Under the pieces are notes generated by a model, which was given only the letters and a program-made list of their open reading frames with translations, was not told the DNA's origin and did no database searches. Made by a program: the position numbers and the translations under genes. From Orobanche coerulescens (taxonomy: Eukaryota; Streptophyta; Magnoliopsida; Lamiales; Orobanchaceae), in assembly GCA_033398695.1 (NCBI GenBank), contig CM065811.1:117351501-117415500 (forward strand): 64,000 bases of DNA, written 5' to 3'. Shown piece after piece: positions 44,478 to 55,735 of the stretch (the first letter of the stretch is position 1; every line of letters starts with the position of its first letter).

Positions 44478-45650
44478 CTACGCGTCTATTGGATTTCCCA
44501 AGTAGACCTTCAACCGCTGTCCATTAACTTTGAATTTGCGGTCATCTTTTTGTACTTCCACTACACCGTGTGGGAACACTTGAACTACGGTAAACGGTCC
44601 CGACCATCGTGAATGCAATTTCCCGAGGAATAACCTTAAGCGAGAATTAAACAACAACACTTCTTGACCCGGGACAAACTCTCACTGCGTGATGTGCTTA
44701 TCATGCCAAATCTTTGTCCGCTCCTTATAAAGCTTCGCATTTTCGTACGCATTGTGGCGAATTTCCTCCAACTCGTTCAGCTGCAAACAATGCTTTTCAC
44801 CGGCAGATTTCAGATCAAAGTTTAATTTCTTTATCGCACAGTAAGCACGATGTTCCATCTCTACGGGAAAATGGCAACTTTTCCCATAAACCAATTTGTA
44901 AGGCGACATCCCGATAGTTGTTTTATACGCAGTACGATACGCCCAAAGTGCATCATCGAGTTTAAAAGACCAATCTTTTCGAGACGAGCTGACTGTTTTT
45001 TCTAGGATCCACTTTAGCTCTCGATTTGATATCTCGACTTGACCGCTCGTCTGAGGATGGTAGGCTGTGGCAACACGATGAGTGACTCTGTATTTTCTCA
45101 AGACCGCATCAAGGAATTTGTTGTCGAAGTGTGAACCACCATCACTGATAATAGCACGTGGAGTCCCAAAACGCATGAAAATATATTTTTTTATAAATTT
45201 GATTACGACATTGGACCTATTCGTTGGTAGTGCCACCGCTTCAACCCACTTTGAGACGTAGTCCACGGCTACCAAAATATAGAGATTCTTATTTGATGGA
45301 GGAAATAGACCCATGAAGTCGATCCCCCATATGTCGAACAATTCAACCTCAAGTATGGTGTTCAACGGCATTTCATGTCGTCTTGAGATGTTTCCCGTCC
45401 GTTGACACCGATCACACATGGACACAAAGGAGTGAGCATCCTTGAATAATGACGGCCAATAGAGCCCCGATTGTAAGACCTTTGCCGCTGTTCTATTTCC
45501 ACTAAAATGCCCACCGTAGGGTGATGCATGACAATGATTCAGCACACTGTGGATTTTCTCATCCGGAATACATCTGCGAATGATTTGGTCAGGGCATCTT
45601 TTAAACAGAAAAGGATCGTCCCACAAATAATACTTAGCGTCTGAAATCAC
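44478..45650 (-). pseudogene. pol: Athila-2 integrase
   Basis: The zinc-binding domain ([28 protein letters not shown]) and core ([26 protein letters not shown], and the glutamate in [12 protein letters not shown]) are all readable. The C-terminal region continues to 44478 ([23 protein letters not shown]). A single TGA at 44682-44684 splits an otherwise continuous frame. The D-D-E catalytic residues are present. Confidence 0.93.
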
Positions 45651-46311
45651 TTCTTCTTCTGATGGCGCGAGAGGTCCTTCGGAATTGTTTTGCTTGCCAA
45701 ATAGTTCACTAGATCAGCATACCAAGGTGCGTGTTGCGAACCTAAATTGTAGAGCTGCTCGTCGGGAAAGGTTTCCATGATTTGTGGCTGACTTTCTCCC
45801 TTCTCAAGGGGACTCTCTAACCGTGAAAGGTGATCGGCAATAATATTCTCAGTCCCCTTTTTGTCCCGAATTTCCAAGTTGAATTCTTGAAGGAGAAGCA
45901 CCCACCTAATCAACCTTGGTTTAGCATCCTTCTTCTCAAAAGGTATTTTATTGCAGAATGGTCTGTCCACACTACGACTTTCGTCCCCAATAAATACGCC
46001 CGGAATTTATCGAAAGCGAAAATCACCACCAACAATTCTTTTTCCGTTGTGGCATAGTTTCTTTAGGCGTCGTCAAGTGTTCGACTTGCGTAGTACACGA
46101 CGTGGAACACTTTCCCTCGTCTCTGTCCCAAAACAGCCCCAATGGCAAAATCACTAGCGTCACACATTAACTCAAACGGAAGGTCCCAGTCTGGAGCGAC
46201 TATTACCGGTGCAGTGCTTAGAGCTTTCTTCAATAAATCGAAACTTTCTTTACATGATTCGTCAAAATCAAACAAAACATCCTTCATGAGCAGATTGCAC
46301 AACGGTTTCAT
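45647..46311 (-). pseudogene. pol: Athila-2 RNase H
   Basis: It starts with FELMCDASDFAIGAVLGQRR and VFHVVYYASRTLDDA, a TAA stop near 46063, a frameshift, then the second part ([36 protein letters not shown]). It is bounded by RT and integrase in the normal order. Confidence 0.88.
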
Positions 46312-46335
46312 GATCTTCGAAAAATCCTTAATAAA

Positions 46336-47300
46336 TCAGCGGTAAAAACCGGCGTGTCCCAAAAAGCTTCTTACCCCTTTAACCGAAGTAGGCGGAGGCA
46401 TCTTCTCGATTGTTTCAATTTTCACCCGGTCGACTTCAATTCCATGTGAGGATATTCGGTGGCCAAGTAAAATGCCCTCCTGAACCATAAAATGGCACTT
46501 CTCCCAGTTCAAAACCAAATTTGTTTCTTTGCATCTTTTTAGGACTTTCTGCAAATTTTGCAAACAAATATCAAACGAATCACCGAAAACAGAAAAATTA
46601 TCCATAAAAATCTCAATGCAATGCTCTACCATGTTAAAAAAATAGCCATCATACACCGTTGAAAAGTAGCCGGCGCATTACATAATCCAAAAGGCATGCG
46701 CCTATAAGCGAAAATGCCGTAAGGACATGTAAACGTCGTTTTCTCTTGGTCTTCTGGGCTATATAGATCTGATTATACCTAGAATAACCATCAAGAAAGC
46801 AATACGTGTCCGGCTAATCTATCTAACATTTGATCAATAAAAGGTAAGGGGAAATGGTCTTTTCTAGTGGCTTTATTTAACTTCCTATAATCTATGCACA
46901 TACGCCACCCTGTGACAATCCTAGTGGGAATTAATTCATTATTATCATTTTGAATAACCGTTATCCCACCCTTTTTGACACAACTTGGACCGGACTTACC
47001 CACTTGCTATCAGAAATAGGAAAGATCATACCTGCATCGAGGAGTTTTAAAACCTCGACTTTTACCACCTCCTTCATATTTGGATTTAAACGGCGTTGAT
47101 GCTCCACGGATGGTTTGTAGTCTTCCTCCATCAAAATCTTGTGCATGCAAATGGACGGGCTGATTCCCTTAATATCCGCAATAGACCATCCAAGAGCAGA
47201 TTTGTATTCCCTCAAAACTCTCAATAATTTCTCCTCTTGATCCCCCGCTAAAGTGGCCGAAAGAATGACTGGCAAGGAATCGTCGGGTCCCAAAAATGCA
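46336..47300 (-). pseudogene. pol: Athila-2 reverse transcriptase
   Basis: RT pieces lie in three frames: LGWSIADIKGISPSICMHKI and RRLNPNMKEVVKVEVLKLLDAG (47293-46961), [21 protein letters not shown] (47003-46791), a broken palm (46790-46657), then EIFMDNFSVFGDSFD (46656-46336). The catalytic motif, normally with two adjacent aspartates, reads FMDN, so the second aspartate is asparagine. This would abolish activity even without the frameshifts. Confidence 0.9.
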
Positions 47301-47304
47301 TATT

Positions 47305-48252
47305 TTAAATGAGACGGCAGCTCTTGAGTTCCAACTTTGGAGGTTTCTCGATTGATGGGACGGGTCGAGTTGGTGAACTTCCGAGCTCCTCACATGGTCG
47401 ACGAATGAAAATTGGTGGGGAAGCATCCATGTGTCGTACGTAGGCTACATGCTCTGAATTTAATTCGGAAGCAGACCCAATCAAAACGGACTCCAGTGGA
47501 TCGGATGGATAATTCACTCGTAAGGCTCTACTTACACACGAGTCAATGACGTTAACTTGGAAATAATTTTCAGCATCACTCGGATATTTTAAGGATCGAA
47601 AGATATTGAACGTTACTTGCTCCTCTTGAACTCGTAGAGTAAGCTTCCCCTTTTCCACATCGATCAAAGTTCGGCCGGTTGCCAAAAATGGTCTTCCCAA
47701 AATAATTTGGATGTCTTGGTCCTCCTCCATATCGAGCACAATGAAATCGGCCGGAAAGATGAATTTATCGACCTTGACTAAGACGTCCTCTATTACTTCC
47801 CTCGGATATTTGATGGATCTATCGGCCAATTGCAAGGAGACTGTCGTCGGCTTGGCTCCCCCAATATCCAGCTTTTTAAAAATAGAAAGGGGCATAAGGT
47901 ATATACTGGCTCTGAGATCGTATAAGGCTTTTTCAAAAGACGAATTCCCAATGATGCAGGGAATAGTAAAGCTTCCCGGATCTCTCAATTTAGGTGGGAG
48001 CTTCTTCTGTAGAATAGCGCTGCACTCCTCCGTCAAAGCGACTGTCTCATACTCCTCGAGCTTCCTTTTGTTAGATAGGATTTCCTTCATAAACTTCACA
48101 TAGCTCGGCATTTGTTCCAAGGCATCAGCAAATGGAATATTTATATGTAGTTTCTTGAAAACGTCAAGAAACTTAGAGAATTGCTTATCCAATTTCTGCT
48201 TTTGCAACCGCTGTGGAAAAGGAATTTGAGGAGTGGGATGAGTAGTCGACAC
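47305..48252 (-). pseudogene. pol: Athila-2 protease region
   Basis: A 315-codon open frame. Before the active site lie KLHINIPFADALEQMPSYVK and LPPKLRDPGSFTIPCIIG. The active site reads ALYDLRASIYLMPLSIF; in Athila relatives the aspartate is followed by LGAS, so a glycine is replaced by arginine. Then LQLADRSIKYPREVIEDVLVK and DIQIILGRPFLATGRTLIDV. The frame is separated from gag by a frameshift and TAA near 48282. Confidence 0.9.
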
Positions 48253-48286
48253 TGCCTTTGGCTTGGGCCCCTCGTCCTTTTATTTC

Positions 48287-49721
48287 TCACTTTGCTCGAT
48301 TTTGTCCTTGTTCTTGATAGGCTGCACTTTCAACTCCTTTCCACTTCGTAGTTCGATTGCTTGCACGTTTTCCTTGGGGGTTCATTTCTGTTGCGCTGGG
48401 TAATGCACCTTGAGGTCGAGAGGACAATAGACTTGCAATCTGCCCCATTTGTGCTTCCAAGTTTCGGATGGAGGCGGAATGATTTTGAAGGGTAGTCTCA
48501 GTGCGGGTCATAAATTGGCTCGTGTTAGCCGCCAATTGAGCAAGAGTATCTTCCAAGGATACCTTTGGTGATTGACTGGGTTGCTGTGGGGGCTGTGCGA
48601 ATTGAGCTTGTGGAGGTTTTAAAGTTTGCCCGTTCTTCCACGAAAAATTTTGGTGATTTCGCCATCCTTGATTATAAGTGTTGGAGTACGGATTGTTCTG
48701 CCGATTTCCGTTCCCCACGAACTGAGCTTGCTCCATCGGATGTTGCTCGAAAGGATTTCCAACTTGGCACTCTACGCTAGGATGAAATCCGTTACACCAA
48801 TTACATGATTCCGTGTTGATGGGGGAAGGAGCATGTGAGAAGGCTAGAAGTTGCTGAGTCAAGGCGGCGACTTGAGCTGAAAGTGTAGAGATTGGATCAT
48901 TGTCGGAGATTTCCATCACTCGTTTCGGGATCACTCGTTTGGAAGGCCACTAATAAGCATTTTCAGCCATAGCTTCCAATAAAGAGTGGGCTTCGGCCAT
49001 CGTTTTACCCATCAGTGCTCCTCCAGCGGCTGCATCGACAAGAGTGCGTGTAGAAGCACTCAATCCATTATAGAACGTCTGAATTTGTAGCCAGTCCGGT
49101 AGGCCATGGCGAGGGCATCTCCGTAATAAATCTTTGTATCGCTCCCAAGCTTCGTGAAGCGACTCCATATCAAATTGCCCGAAGGTGGTTATCTCGTTCT
49201 TTAATCTCGCTGTCTTCGAAGGTGGGAAGAATTTAGCCAGAAAGGCTTGTGCAAATTCTTCCCAAGTCGTGATAGAGCCTGGTGGTAAAGAATTCAACCA
49301 AAATTTTGCTTTGTCCCTCAAAGAGAAAGGGAATAGCATCATTGGTGACACCGTTGTTCTTGAAAGTGTCACAAATCTCGAGAAATGAAGCGATATGCGC
49401 GTTGGGGTCATCGTTCGCCAATCCACAAAACTGGCTCGCTTGCACCATCTGAATTATAGCCGACTTGATTTCGAAGTTGTTCGCTTGGATGGTTGGACTC
49501 CGAATCCCCGAAAAGTTTGCATTTATTTGTGGCATAGCATAATCGCGGAGTGCTAATGCCGGTTGAGCTTGTTGAATGGGGTTGTCTGCTTCTTGATTTC
49601 CCGTGTGATCGGCCATGGTGACTTTTGCTGGTAGCTCTCGTTTCTCCTTTTTGCTTCTCCGAAGAGTGCGCTCGAGTTCGGTATCCAAAGGTAGTAGGCC
49701 TTCGTTACTGAATTTTCTCAT
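48287..49721 (-). pseudogene. gag: Athila-2 gag
   Basis: Three pieces: the N-terminus 49721-49340 (PQINANFSGIRSPTIQANNFEIKSAIIQMVQ), then after a frameshift near 49335 the capsid core (LFPFSLRDKAKFWLNSLPPGSITTWEEF, FGQFDMESLHEAWERYKDLLRRCPRHG) to a TAG at 48952-48950, then in the same frame the C-terminus 48934-48287 with a zinc knuckle (CNWCNGFHPSVEC) and a coiled-coil-like stretch (RNLEAQMGQIASLLSSR). Confidence 0.92.
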
Positions 49722-49803
49722 GCACTAACCGGAAACTCCTGAAAGGAAAAACAAATAAATAAAATTACACAAAAACAATAAAAAAATGTTCAAACCAAGA
49801 ACT
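49722..49803 (-). other. Athila-2 5' leader and primer-site region
   Basis: Directly inside the 5' LTR the minus strand reads AGTTCTTGGTTTGAACATT. TGGTTTGAACATT, starting seven bases in, could be a primer site, but I do not recognise the tRNA and it is unlike the usual TGGCGCC start. Confidence 0.35.
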
Positions 49804-51110
49804 TGTTGCGAGATTCGGTGAACGCAAGTGCACGTTATCGTAGACAAGTAATAAAATGATGAGTAAGATATCGTTCCCACGAGGACTGACTTACTAACTA
49901 CCGATTTATGCGTATTCTAATTTTATTTGAACTCTCGAAATTTGGGATGCAATTAATAATTAAAGAAAAACAATAAAAGAATAAACAATAGAAACGATCG
50001 CTCGAAGAAAGAAAATCTAATAATGAATAAATCTAGGATTGTGAATCCACCTCGGTTTATCCGAATTTACTCTCGATTATCTGAAGTTAATGATTTCCTA
50101 GTTTATTGAAGGCGAAGGTTGCTAAAGTACTCTACCACCTCTCCCGAGGTCAGTAGATTTTTCTAAGGCGAATAATACACTCTATCCCTAGGTGAATTAA
50201 TTCGACAATAGGCAAAAGGCACGAAATCTTCAAAAAGCCACGTAGTTCCTATGAGTATATTCCTATCTCACAAGATAAAACAATTCTCACCAATATTTCC
50301 TCACCAACTCTCCTCTCCCGATTCGAGTTGCGTAATTAAAACAATTCAATTATAGGCCACACAATTGAAAGCATTAAAAACAATTGGGAAAACTCAACAG
50401 AAAAGGGAATTATATAGATAATCAAAGTAAATCCATCAAAACCTCGGTTTCATCAAAATCCTAGAACAGGTTTTAGCCTGACATGCTAAAGAATAAAAAT
50501 ACAGAAATAATTAAAGAAAGCATTGATATCAAACGCAGATGAAGAACTTGGATTCCTCCGTTCTTCTGCTTCCGCTCTCTGCTCCTTGGTGTCTTCTGCT
50601 TCTTCTCAATTCCTCGATGATCTCGCGATCCTCCGATCTACTTTTTTCAATCCTTAAACCTTTATTTATAACTCTCATTAACCTCCAAAACGCGTCCCGG
50701 AATTAGGTTGGGAACAGGCTCCAAAAACGGCCCAAAACCGCGGCCAACACATCAAAACCGCCCCGTGGGCCGCGGCTCACTTAATTTGTGCCGCGGCCCC
50801 TGACCTTCAGCGCGTACCTGGGCGCGCTATTTATCCTCCTGGGCCGCGGCTCAGCATCCTTGTGTCGCGGCTCACAGTACAGTTGGTTCGGCACTTTCAG
50901 GTCACCTTCGTGTGCCGCAGCTCACTTGGTACGTGCCGCGGCTCCAGGCCAGAAATCGCCGTTTTGGCCTGTTTGTCATCGTTTCGGCTTCCGGACTCCA
51001 ATTTCCTGCCAAACATATAAGAATAGTGCATTAAAAGCTCATTTTTGCAGATTTAATCATGAAAAGAATACAAAATAATGATAACTAAGCGTATAAAAAT
51101 ACGCCTAACA
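49804..51110 (-). repeat. Athila-2 5' LTR
   Basis: 1307 bp, TGTTGCGAG to CGCCTAACA, close match to 40695-41989. GGGGT follows at 51111-51115. Confidence 0.95.
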
Positions 51111-51115
51111 GGGGT

Positions 51116-52024
51116 CCCGATAGGTTGGCCCAGCTGTTCATTAAGGAAATTGTGAGGCTGCATGGTAACCCCAAGAGTATTATATCAGATCGTGACGGAC
51201 GGTTTGTGTAACATTTCTAGAAAGCAGTTCATCGTGCGATAGGTACATAATTGAATTTCAGTACGGTATTTCATCCTCAGACCGACGGTCAGTCAGAGCG
51301 GACTATTCAAACTTTAGAGGATATGTTGAGGGCGTGTGCTCCCGATTGGAAATACGACTGAGAAGCCCAACTACCATTGGTGGAATTCACCTATAATAAC
51401 AGTTGGCACGCTTCGATTAAGATGGCACCTTATGAGGCATTGTATGGCCGTTGTTGTAGGTCCCCTTTGTGTTGGGACGACTTGTCTGAATCTGTGACTA
51501 CGGAGCCTGATATGTTGCTAGCAGCCTGCGAGAAGATTACTCTAATTAAGAGTCGTATATTGACGGCTCAGAGCCGCCAGAAATCGTATGCAGATAATCG
51601 TCGACGACCACTCGAGTTTGAGGTTGGTGATCATGTACTAGTAAAAGTGTCCCCGACTCGAGGTGTTTTCCGTTTTGGAAAGAGAGGTAAGCTGAGCCCG
51701 ATGTATATTGGTCCGTTTGAGATTTTGGAATGTGTAGGCGACCTAGCCTATCATTTGGTGTTACCACCAGTTTTGAGTCAAATTCACAACATATTTCATG
51801 TATCCCAGTTGATTCACATTATTCGATTAAAAGAGGTCGAGATAGCCGACGGCCATTCATATGAAGAGCGTCCTGTGCGGATACTTGAGAGGAGGGTCAA
51901 ACAGTTGAGGAACAAGACGATTCCCTCATCAAAGATTCAGTGGTCGAGACACGGAGTTGAGGAGGCTACGTAGGAGACTGAGGATAACATGCGAAAGAGA
52001 TATCCCGAGTTGTTTACCCCTTAG
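51116..52024 (+). pseudogene. pol: B integrase, C-terminal part with chromodomain
   Basis: It resumes the core cut at 40694: [10 protein letters not shown] (second catalytic aspartate), two stops at 51208-51220 and a TAA near 51253, then [13 protein letters not shown] with the catalytic glutamate. The open frame 51377-51973 carries the integrase tail ([44 protein letters not shown]) and the chromodomain ([28 protein letters not shown]). TAG replaces a tryptophan codon at 51972; the frame finally ends ELFTP and TAG at 52022-52024. Confidence 0.92.
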
Positions 52025-52059
52025 TTTCGGGGATGAAACTCCTTTTAAGTGGGGGAGTG
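52023..52059 (+). other. B hairpin and polypurine tract
   Basis: AGTTTC/GAAACT forms a 6-bp stem at 52023-52040 overlapping the pol stop codon. TTTTAAGTGGGGGAGTG follows and abuts the 3' LTR at 52060. Confidence 0.85.
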
Positions 52060-54331
52060 TGTAATACCCAACTGAACTCTCTTATTTACTGTTTTATTTT
52101 CCAGATAATTCGAGTATTGTCGTACCATATCCGTATATATTATTATGAGTATATTGTTGAGATATGTTAAATCGAATTGTTTATCTTTGTCGTTCACACT
52201 ATAGTCGATTGTTAGATATTGCTTGGAGAATTTAATTTTTGGGCTATGCATTGCCCTTAGCGTACGCTACCATGATATTGTTACGTACGCTATGTATGTA
52301 ACATTACGTACGTAACACTGCTACGTTAATGTACGTAATGTGCTGTATCAGACAGCATCTCGCCTTTCGGCGGGTGGGGCCGGACGTAGACAGTGGTCGG
52401 TGATCCGATCGCGATAGCCTGGTCAACGGCCATTACGTACGTAATGGCTCTGTGTTAGCGTACGTAATGTGCCTGGGCCTTACGTACATTAATTTGATAA
52501 CGCACGTAATAATATATGTGATTTGAGGTAGTTGGTTCTGGGGACTCATTGCGTACGTAATGCCCTTATGGTTACGTACGTAATGTGCTTAACGTACGTT
52601 AAGCTTTAGCTATGACGTACGTAATGCTTAATGCAGATTATAAAGGAATGGGTTGCCTTTCATTTCTGCATGACCCTATCTCACTCTCTTTCTCTCAGAA
52701 TCGATGCCCTACCCTGTTTAATCATATTTTGCCCCTCCAAACTTGTGTTAGAGCTTCATCACTTGGATTCGGAGCTTTTTAATTGGAAGTTTGGGGAGAG
52801 TTCTTGTAGTTGGATTGCATTCTTGTGACTTTAGTAGTTGTTCTTCATTTCTTGAGGTTTGTTATACACTTATGCTCAATAATTCATAGGAATGATGGTA
52901 TTGATATGGAATATTACACTTAAAATAGAACTAATCAAAGAAAACATGACCGTGGTTAAACTTTTTAAATACTTATTGATGGATATAGTGATTAAGGGTT
53001 AAAATGAAGATGTTCTTGTTGTTCAGGAAACCTAAAGTTAGGATTTCATTTCTAGTTTGTCTTAACGTAATCATTGGAAGATGATGAAGGATATTGATAA
53101 ACACAAACTTTAATATGTTCAACGTTAATCGGAAGTGCTGATAAATTGAGAGTGTGATTGATCATCATAATATTACATTGATAATGTCCTTAACAACAGA
53201 TGATTGGCGTGAATGTTAGAATATATGGGCGAAACCAATGAACTTAGTATATGATAATTCATAATTGAAGCGATAGAATGTTCGTTAGGATAGTTTAACT
53301 ATTCGGGTAAAGTTACAGATGTTGTTTTTCTATGAATTAATACCATTATCGTATGAATGTGTTGTTGAATGAATTACGTTTCATTCAAGGTTGCTTGTTC
53401 AAGTGAGTATTGTTAGATGAGGATACCATTCGTTTGTTCGTTCAAAGAAGGATTATTCGTCTACGGAATTGAGGCAAGTTATCTTACTTGGTTATAATGA
53501 TGGTTGAATTCTTGTGAATATTATGCGTTTCGTGTATATGTAATGCTATGTGAATCTATGATTCATGATATGATGATGTATTTGATCGTGTTACCGTTTT
53601 GTGGTGGGATTGTATTCCCAAGTTTATCGCCCTTGCTATCGTTGGTCTCGTTGAGCCTTGTTGTCACTTTGGTGAGTTGTTCGATTCTTGGATAAATGTG
53701 TAATTTGTTGAGTTTCGTTGTCATATCTGCGTGCCGATTGGTTATGTGTAGGATTTTTAGCCAGGCACTTGATGGTCATGCGTGGATGTTTCTGCATTGG
53801 ACCGTGCACACGAGACGTAGTTCGTGAGGCTAATTAGGTACATCGTCCCACATATATTCTGGATTCCGTATACAGGGTGGACATGTGCACGGACACATTT
53901 CCGGATCGAGCGTACTGTGACGACCGTCGTGAGCCATGTTGTTTGGATGTTCATATTCCGTTATGATTGGATATGTTCGACAGTTGGGACTGACTATTTA
54001 TACGCCCGAGGGATATATTCAGTAGTCAGTTGTTTCTTTGAGATCCGTATGTATATGAATTGTATAATGCCATGAGAACTATTATCATGTATAGTTGAAC
54101 CTGTGGTTTGGGCAAAATACTTGTATTTCAGGGCGAGGAAAGGGAAAGGCGCAGGAAGAGCACGATGGCGACGAAGGGTATTGAAGGGTGCTAGTTTGGG
54201 GGGACCGAGTCTTTTTGTCAGTTATTTAAACCTGTGTAATTTTATGTCATTTTCGGTTTATAAAGTTTGACGAATGTATTTAGGTATACTCCATCTCCAT
54301 ATGGTTTATATCGGTTGTGGATCACGTATCT

Positions 54332-54333
<2 letters not shown>

Positions 54334-54411
<78 letters not shown>
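54334..54411. repeat. (TA)n microsatellite, left of foldback element
   Basis: About 39 TA units. The same site in the 5' LTR (17640-17661) has about ten. A shorter (TA)21 tract lies on the other side of the foldback element at 55541-55582. Confidence 0.95.
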
Positions 54412-54414
<3 letters not shown>

Positions 54415-54419
54415 TGACT

Positions 54420-54600
54420 TATTCTAAAAAGGGTCTTATAATAAAAAGTGTAGGAAGGATTCTGGAGTGACATGTGTCATCCGCATTCCACATCATATGA
54501 CATGTGTCACTCCCACCCCACCCACCCCCACCCTCGCGAAAAAAAAAAAAATTTCTGCCAAAAATTTTTTTGGGGGCAAAAATTTTTTTCCCGCCAAAAT
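54420..54600. repeat. Foldback left terminal inverted repeat
   Basis: Pairs with 55320-55533. It contains TGACATGTGTCA at 54467-54478 and near 54499-54510, then a C-rich run (54510-54534) that is G-rich on the minus strand. Confidence 0.8.
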
Positions 54601-54827
54601 TTATAAGTGCATCACATTTATAAAGTTACCGCATCACAATTATGATTTTAGTGCATTAAGGTTATAAGTTCTCGCATCATAGTTGATGCACTTAACTATA
54701 ATCTATGATGCAATAACTTATAATAAAGACGCACCAAAACTTATTAGTGTGATGCACTAATGATATAAAAAAATGTAGTACTTGTATAAAAAGAATCATA
54801 TTTAATTTTGAAGCAATTACATACATA

Positions 54828-55215
54828 TATGATGCAGAGAAACTTAGGATGATGCGTTTCCTATAACTATAATGCGATTACATACATGATTCACTTATTT
54901 ATAACTATAATGCGATTACATACATATATGATGCAGAGAAACTTAGGATGATGCGTTTCTTATAACTATAATGCGATTACATACATGATGCGATTACTTA
55001 TAACTTATAACTATAATGCGATTACATACATATATGATGCAGAAAACTTAGGATGATGTAGTTTCTTATAACTATAATGCAGTTACATACATGATGCAGT
55101 TACTTATAACTTATAACTATACTGCAGTTAGATATATATATATGATGCAGAAAACTTAGGATTATGTAGTTTCTTATAACTATAATGCAGTAAACTTATA
55201 ACTATGATGCATTAA
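54828..55215. repeat. Foldback interior tandem units
   Basis: Four units of roughly 95-110 bp containing GATGCAGAGAAACTTAGGAT and TATAACTATAATGC, starting near 54828, 54925, 55030 and 55138. The first two units have GCGATTAC where the last two have GCAGTTAC. Confidence 0.8.
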
Positions 55216-55319
55216 AACCTGTGCATCACCGTTATGAAATTTGGTGCATCATAGTTATAACTAATTTTTATAACTGTGATGCACCAAAATAAAATGGTGT
55301 ATCATAGTTATAAAATTTT

Positions 55320-55533
55320 GGCGGGACAAAGAAAATTTGGCCCCAAAAATAATTATTTGGCGGGAAAAAAAAAAAAAAATTTGGGATTTTTTTTTTTCGG
55401 GGTGGGGGGTGGGGGTGGGGTGGGGGGGTAGGGGTGGGGGTGACACATGTCATATGATGTGGAATAGGGATGACACATGTCACTCCCACAATCCTTCCTA
55501 CACTTTTTATTATAAGACCCTTTTTAGAATAAC
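55320..55533. repeat. Foldback right terminal inverted repeat with G-run cluster
   Basis: Reverse complement of the left arm. 55399-55440 has seven closely spaced runs of four or more G, a strong candidate for G-quadruplex formation. Confidence 0.8.
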
Positions 55534-55537
55534 CCCA

Positions 55538-55585
<48 letters not shown>

Positions 55586-55688
55586 GGTATCACAATTATA
55601 GGATGGTTGACTTATGTTTTGGTATCGCCTGGTGGGTCCCAATGGGGTGTCCATGGCACTCTAATAGCCGCCATTTCAGGATGTTACA

Positions 55689-55735
55689 CAAATATGCACT
55701 AATCAAATACCCCACACTTGAACATTTGCTTGTCC
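55689..55735 (-). other. Target duplication, end of Athila-3 3' LTR and polypurine tract
   Basis: CAAAT (55689-55693) is B's right target copy. ATGCACTAATCA (55694-55705) is the last piece of the Athila-3 3' LTR. On the minus strand GAGGACAAGCAAATGTTC then AAGTGTGGGGTATT precedes the LTR start, matching the Athila-2 tail block. Confidence 0.88.

Larger units (their letters stand above)
40695..51110 (-). mobile_element. Athila-2: Athila-lineage LTR element
   Basis: 10.4 kb, bounded by GGGGT (40690-40694 and 51111-51115). LTRs of about 1.3 kb (40695-41989 and 49804-51110) begin TGTTGCGAG and end CGCCTAACA. On the minus strand the order is gag, protease, RT, RNase H, integrase, an internal CCGCGG array and about 1.9 kb of non-coding tail. 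No 3' ORF like that of Athila-3 is seen. LTRs differ by scattered changes and a ~12-bp indel (near 50570 versus 41460), so it is moderately old. Confidence 0.94.
54412..55540. mobile_element. Foldback/MITE-like element in (TA)n
   Basis: The element is absent from B's 5' LTR. It has long terminal inverted repeats: about 54420-54600 matches the reverse complement of about 55320-55533, beginning TTATTCTAAAAAGGGTCTTA on both ends. Each arm has TGACATGTGTCA twice, then a C-rich or G-rich run and A/T homopolymers. There is no ORF with recognisable features. Insertion in a TA tract recalls microsatellite-targeting MITEs such as Micron of rice, but I cannot assign the family. Confidence 0.85.
10853..55688 (+). 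mobile_element. Element B: Tekay-type chromovirus carrying five insertions
   Basis: 5' LTR (10853-17798), primer site, gag, protease, RT, RNase H, integrase with chromodomain, polypurine tract and 3' LTR (52060-55688) are all on the plus strand. It is bounded by CAAAT. Gene order rejoins exactly after removal of D, C, the LINE and Athila-2. By subtraction the original element was about 10.1 kb. Many stops and frameshifts show it is dead. It lies in the opposite orientation to its host Athila-3. Confidence 0.93.
52060..55688 (+). repeat. Element B 3' LTR, with foldback insertion
   Basis: TGTAATACCC to GGATGTTACA, 3629 bp. The extra length over the 5' LTR is the 1.13-kb foldback element and its expanded (TA)n flanks. 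The promoter array (about 52262-52625) and TATA box (52639-52646) are kept. CAAAT follows at 55689-55693. Confidence 0.93.

Noticed and set aside
54267..54667. Open frames with Tyr-Ile repeats at 54267-54470 and 55268-55702
   Set aside because: They are translations of (TA)n and homopolymer tracts of the foldback element.
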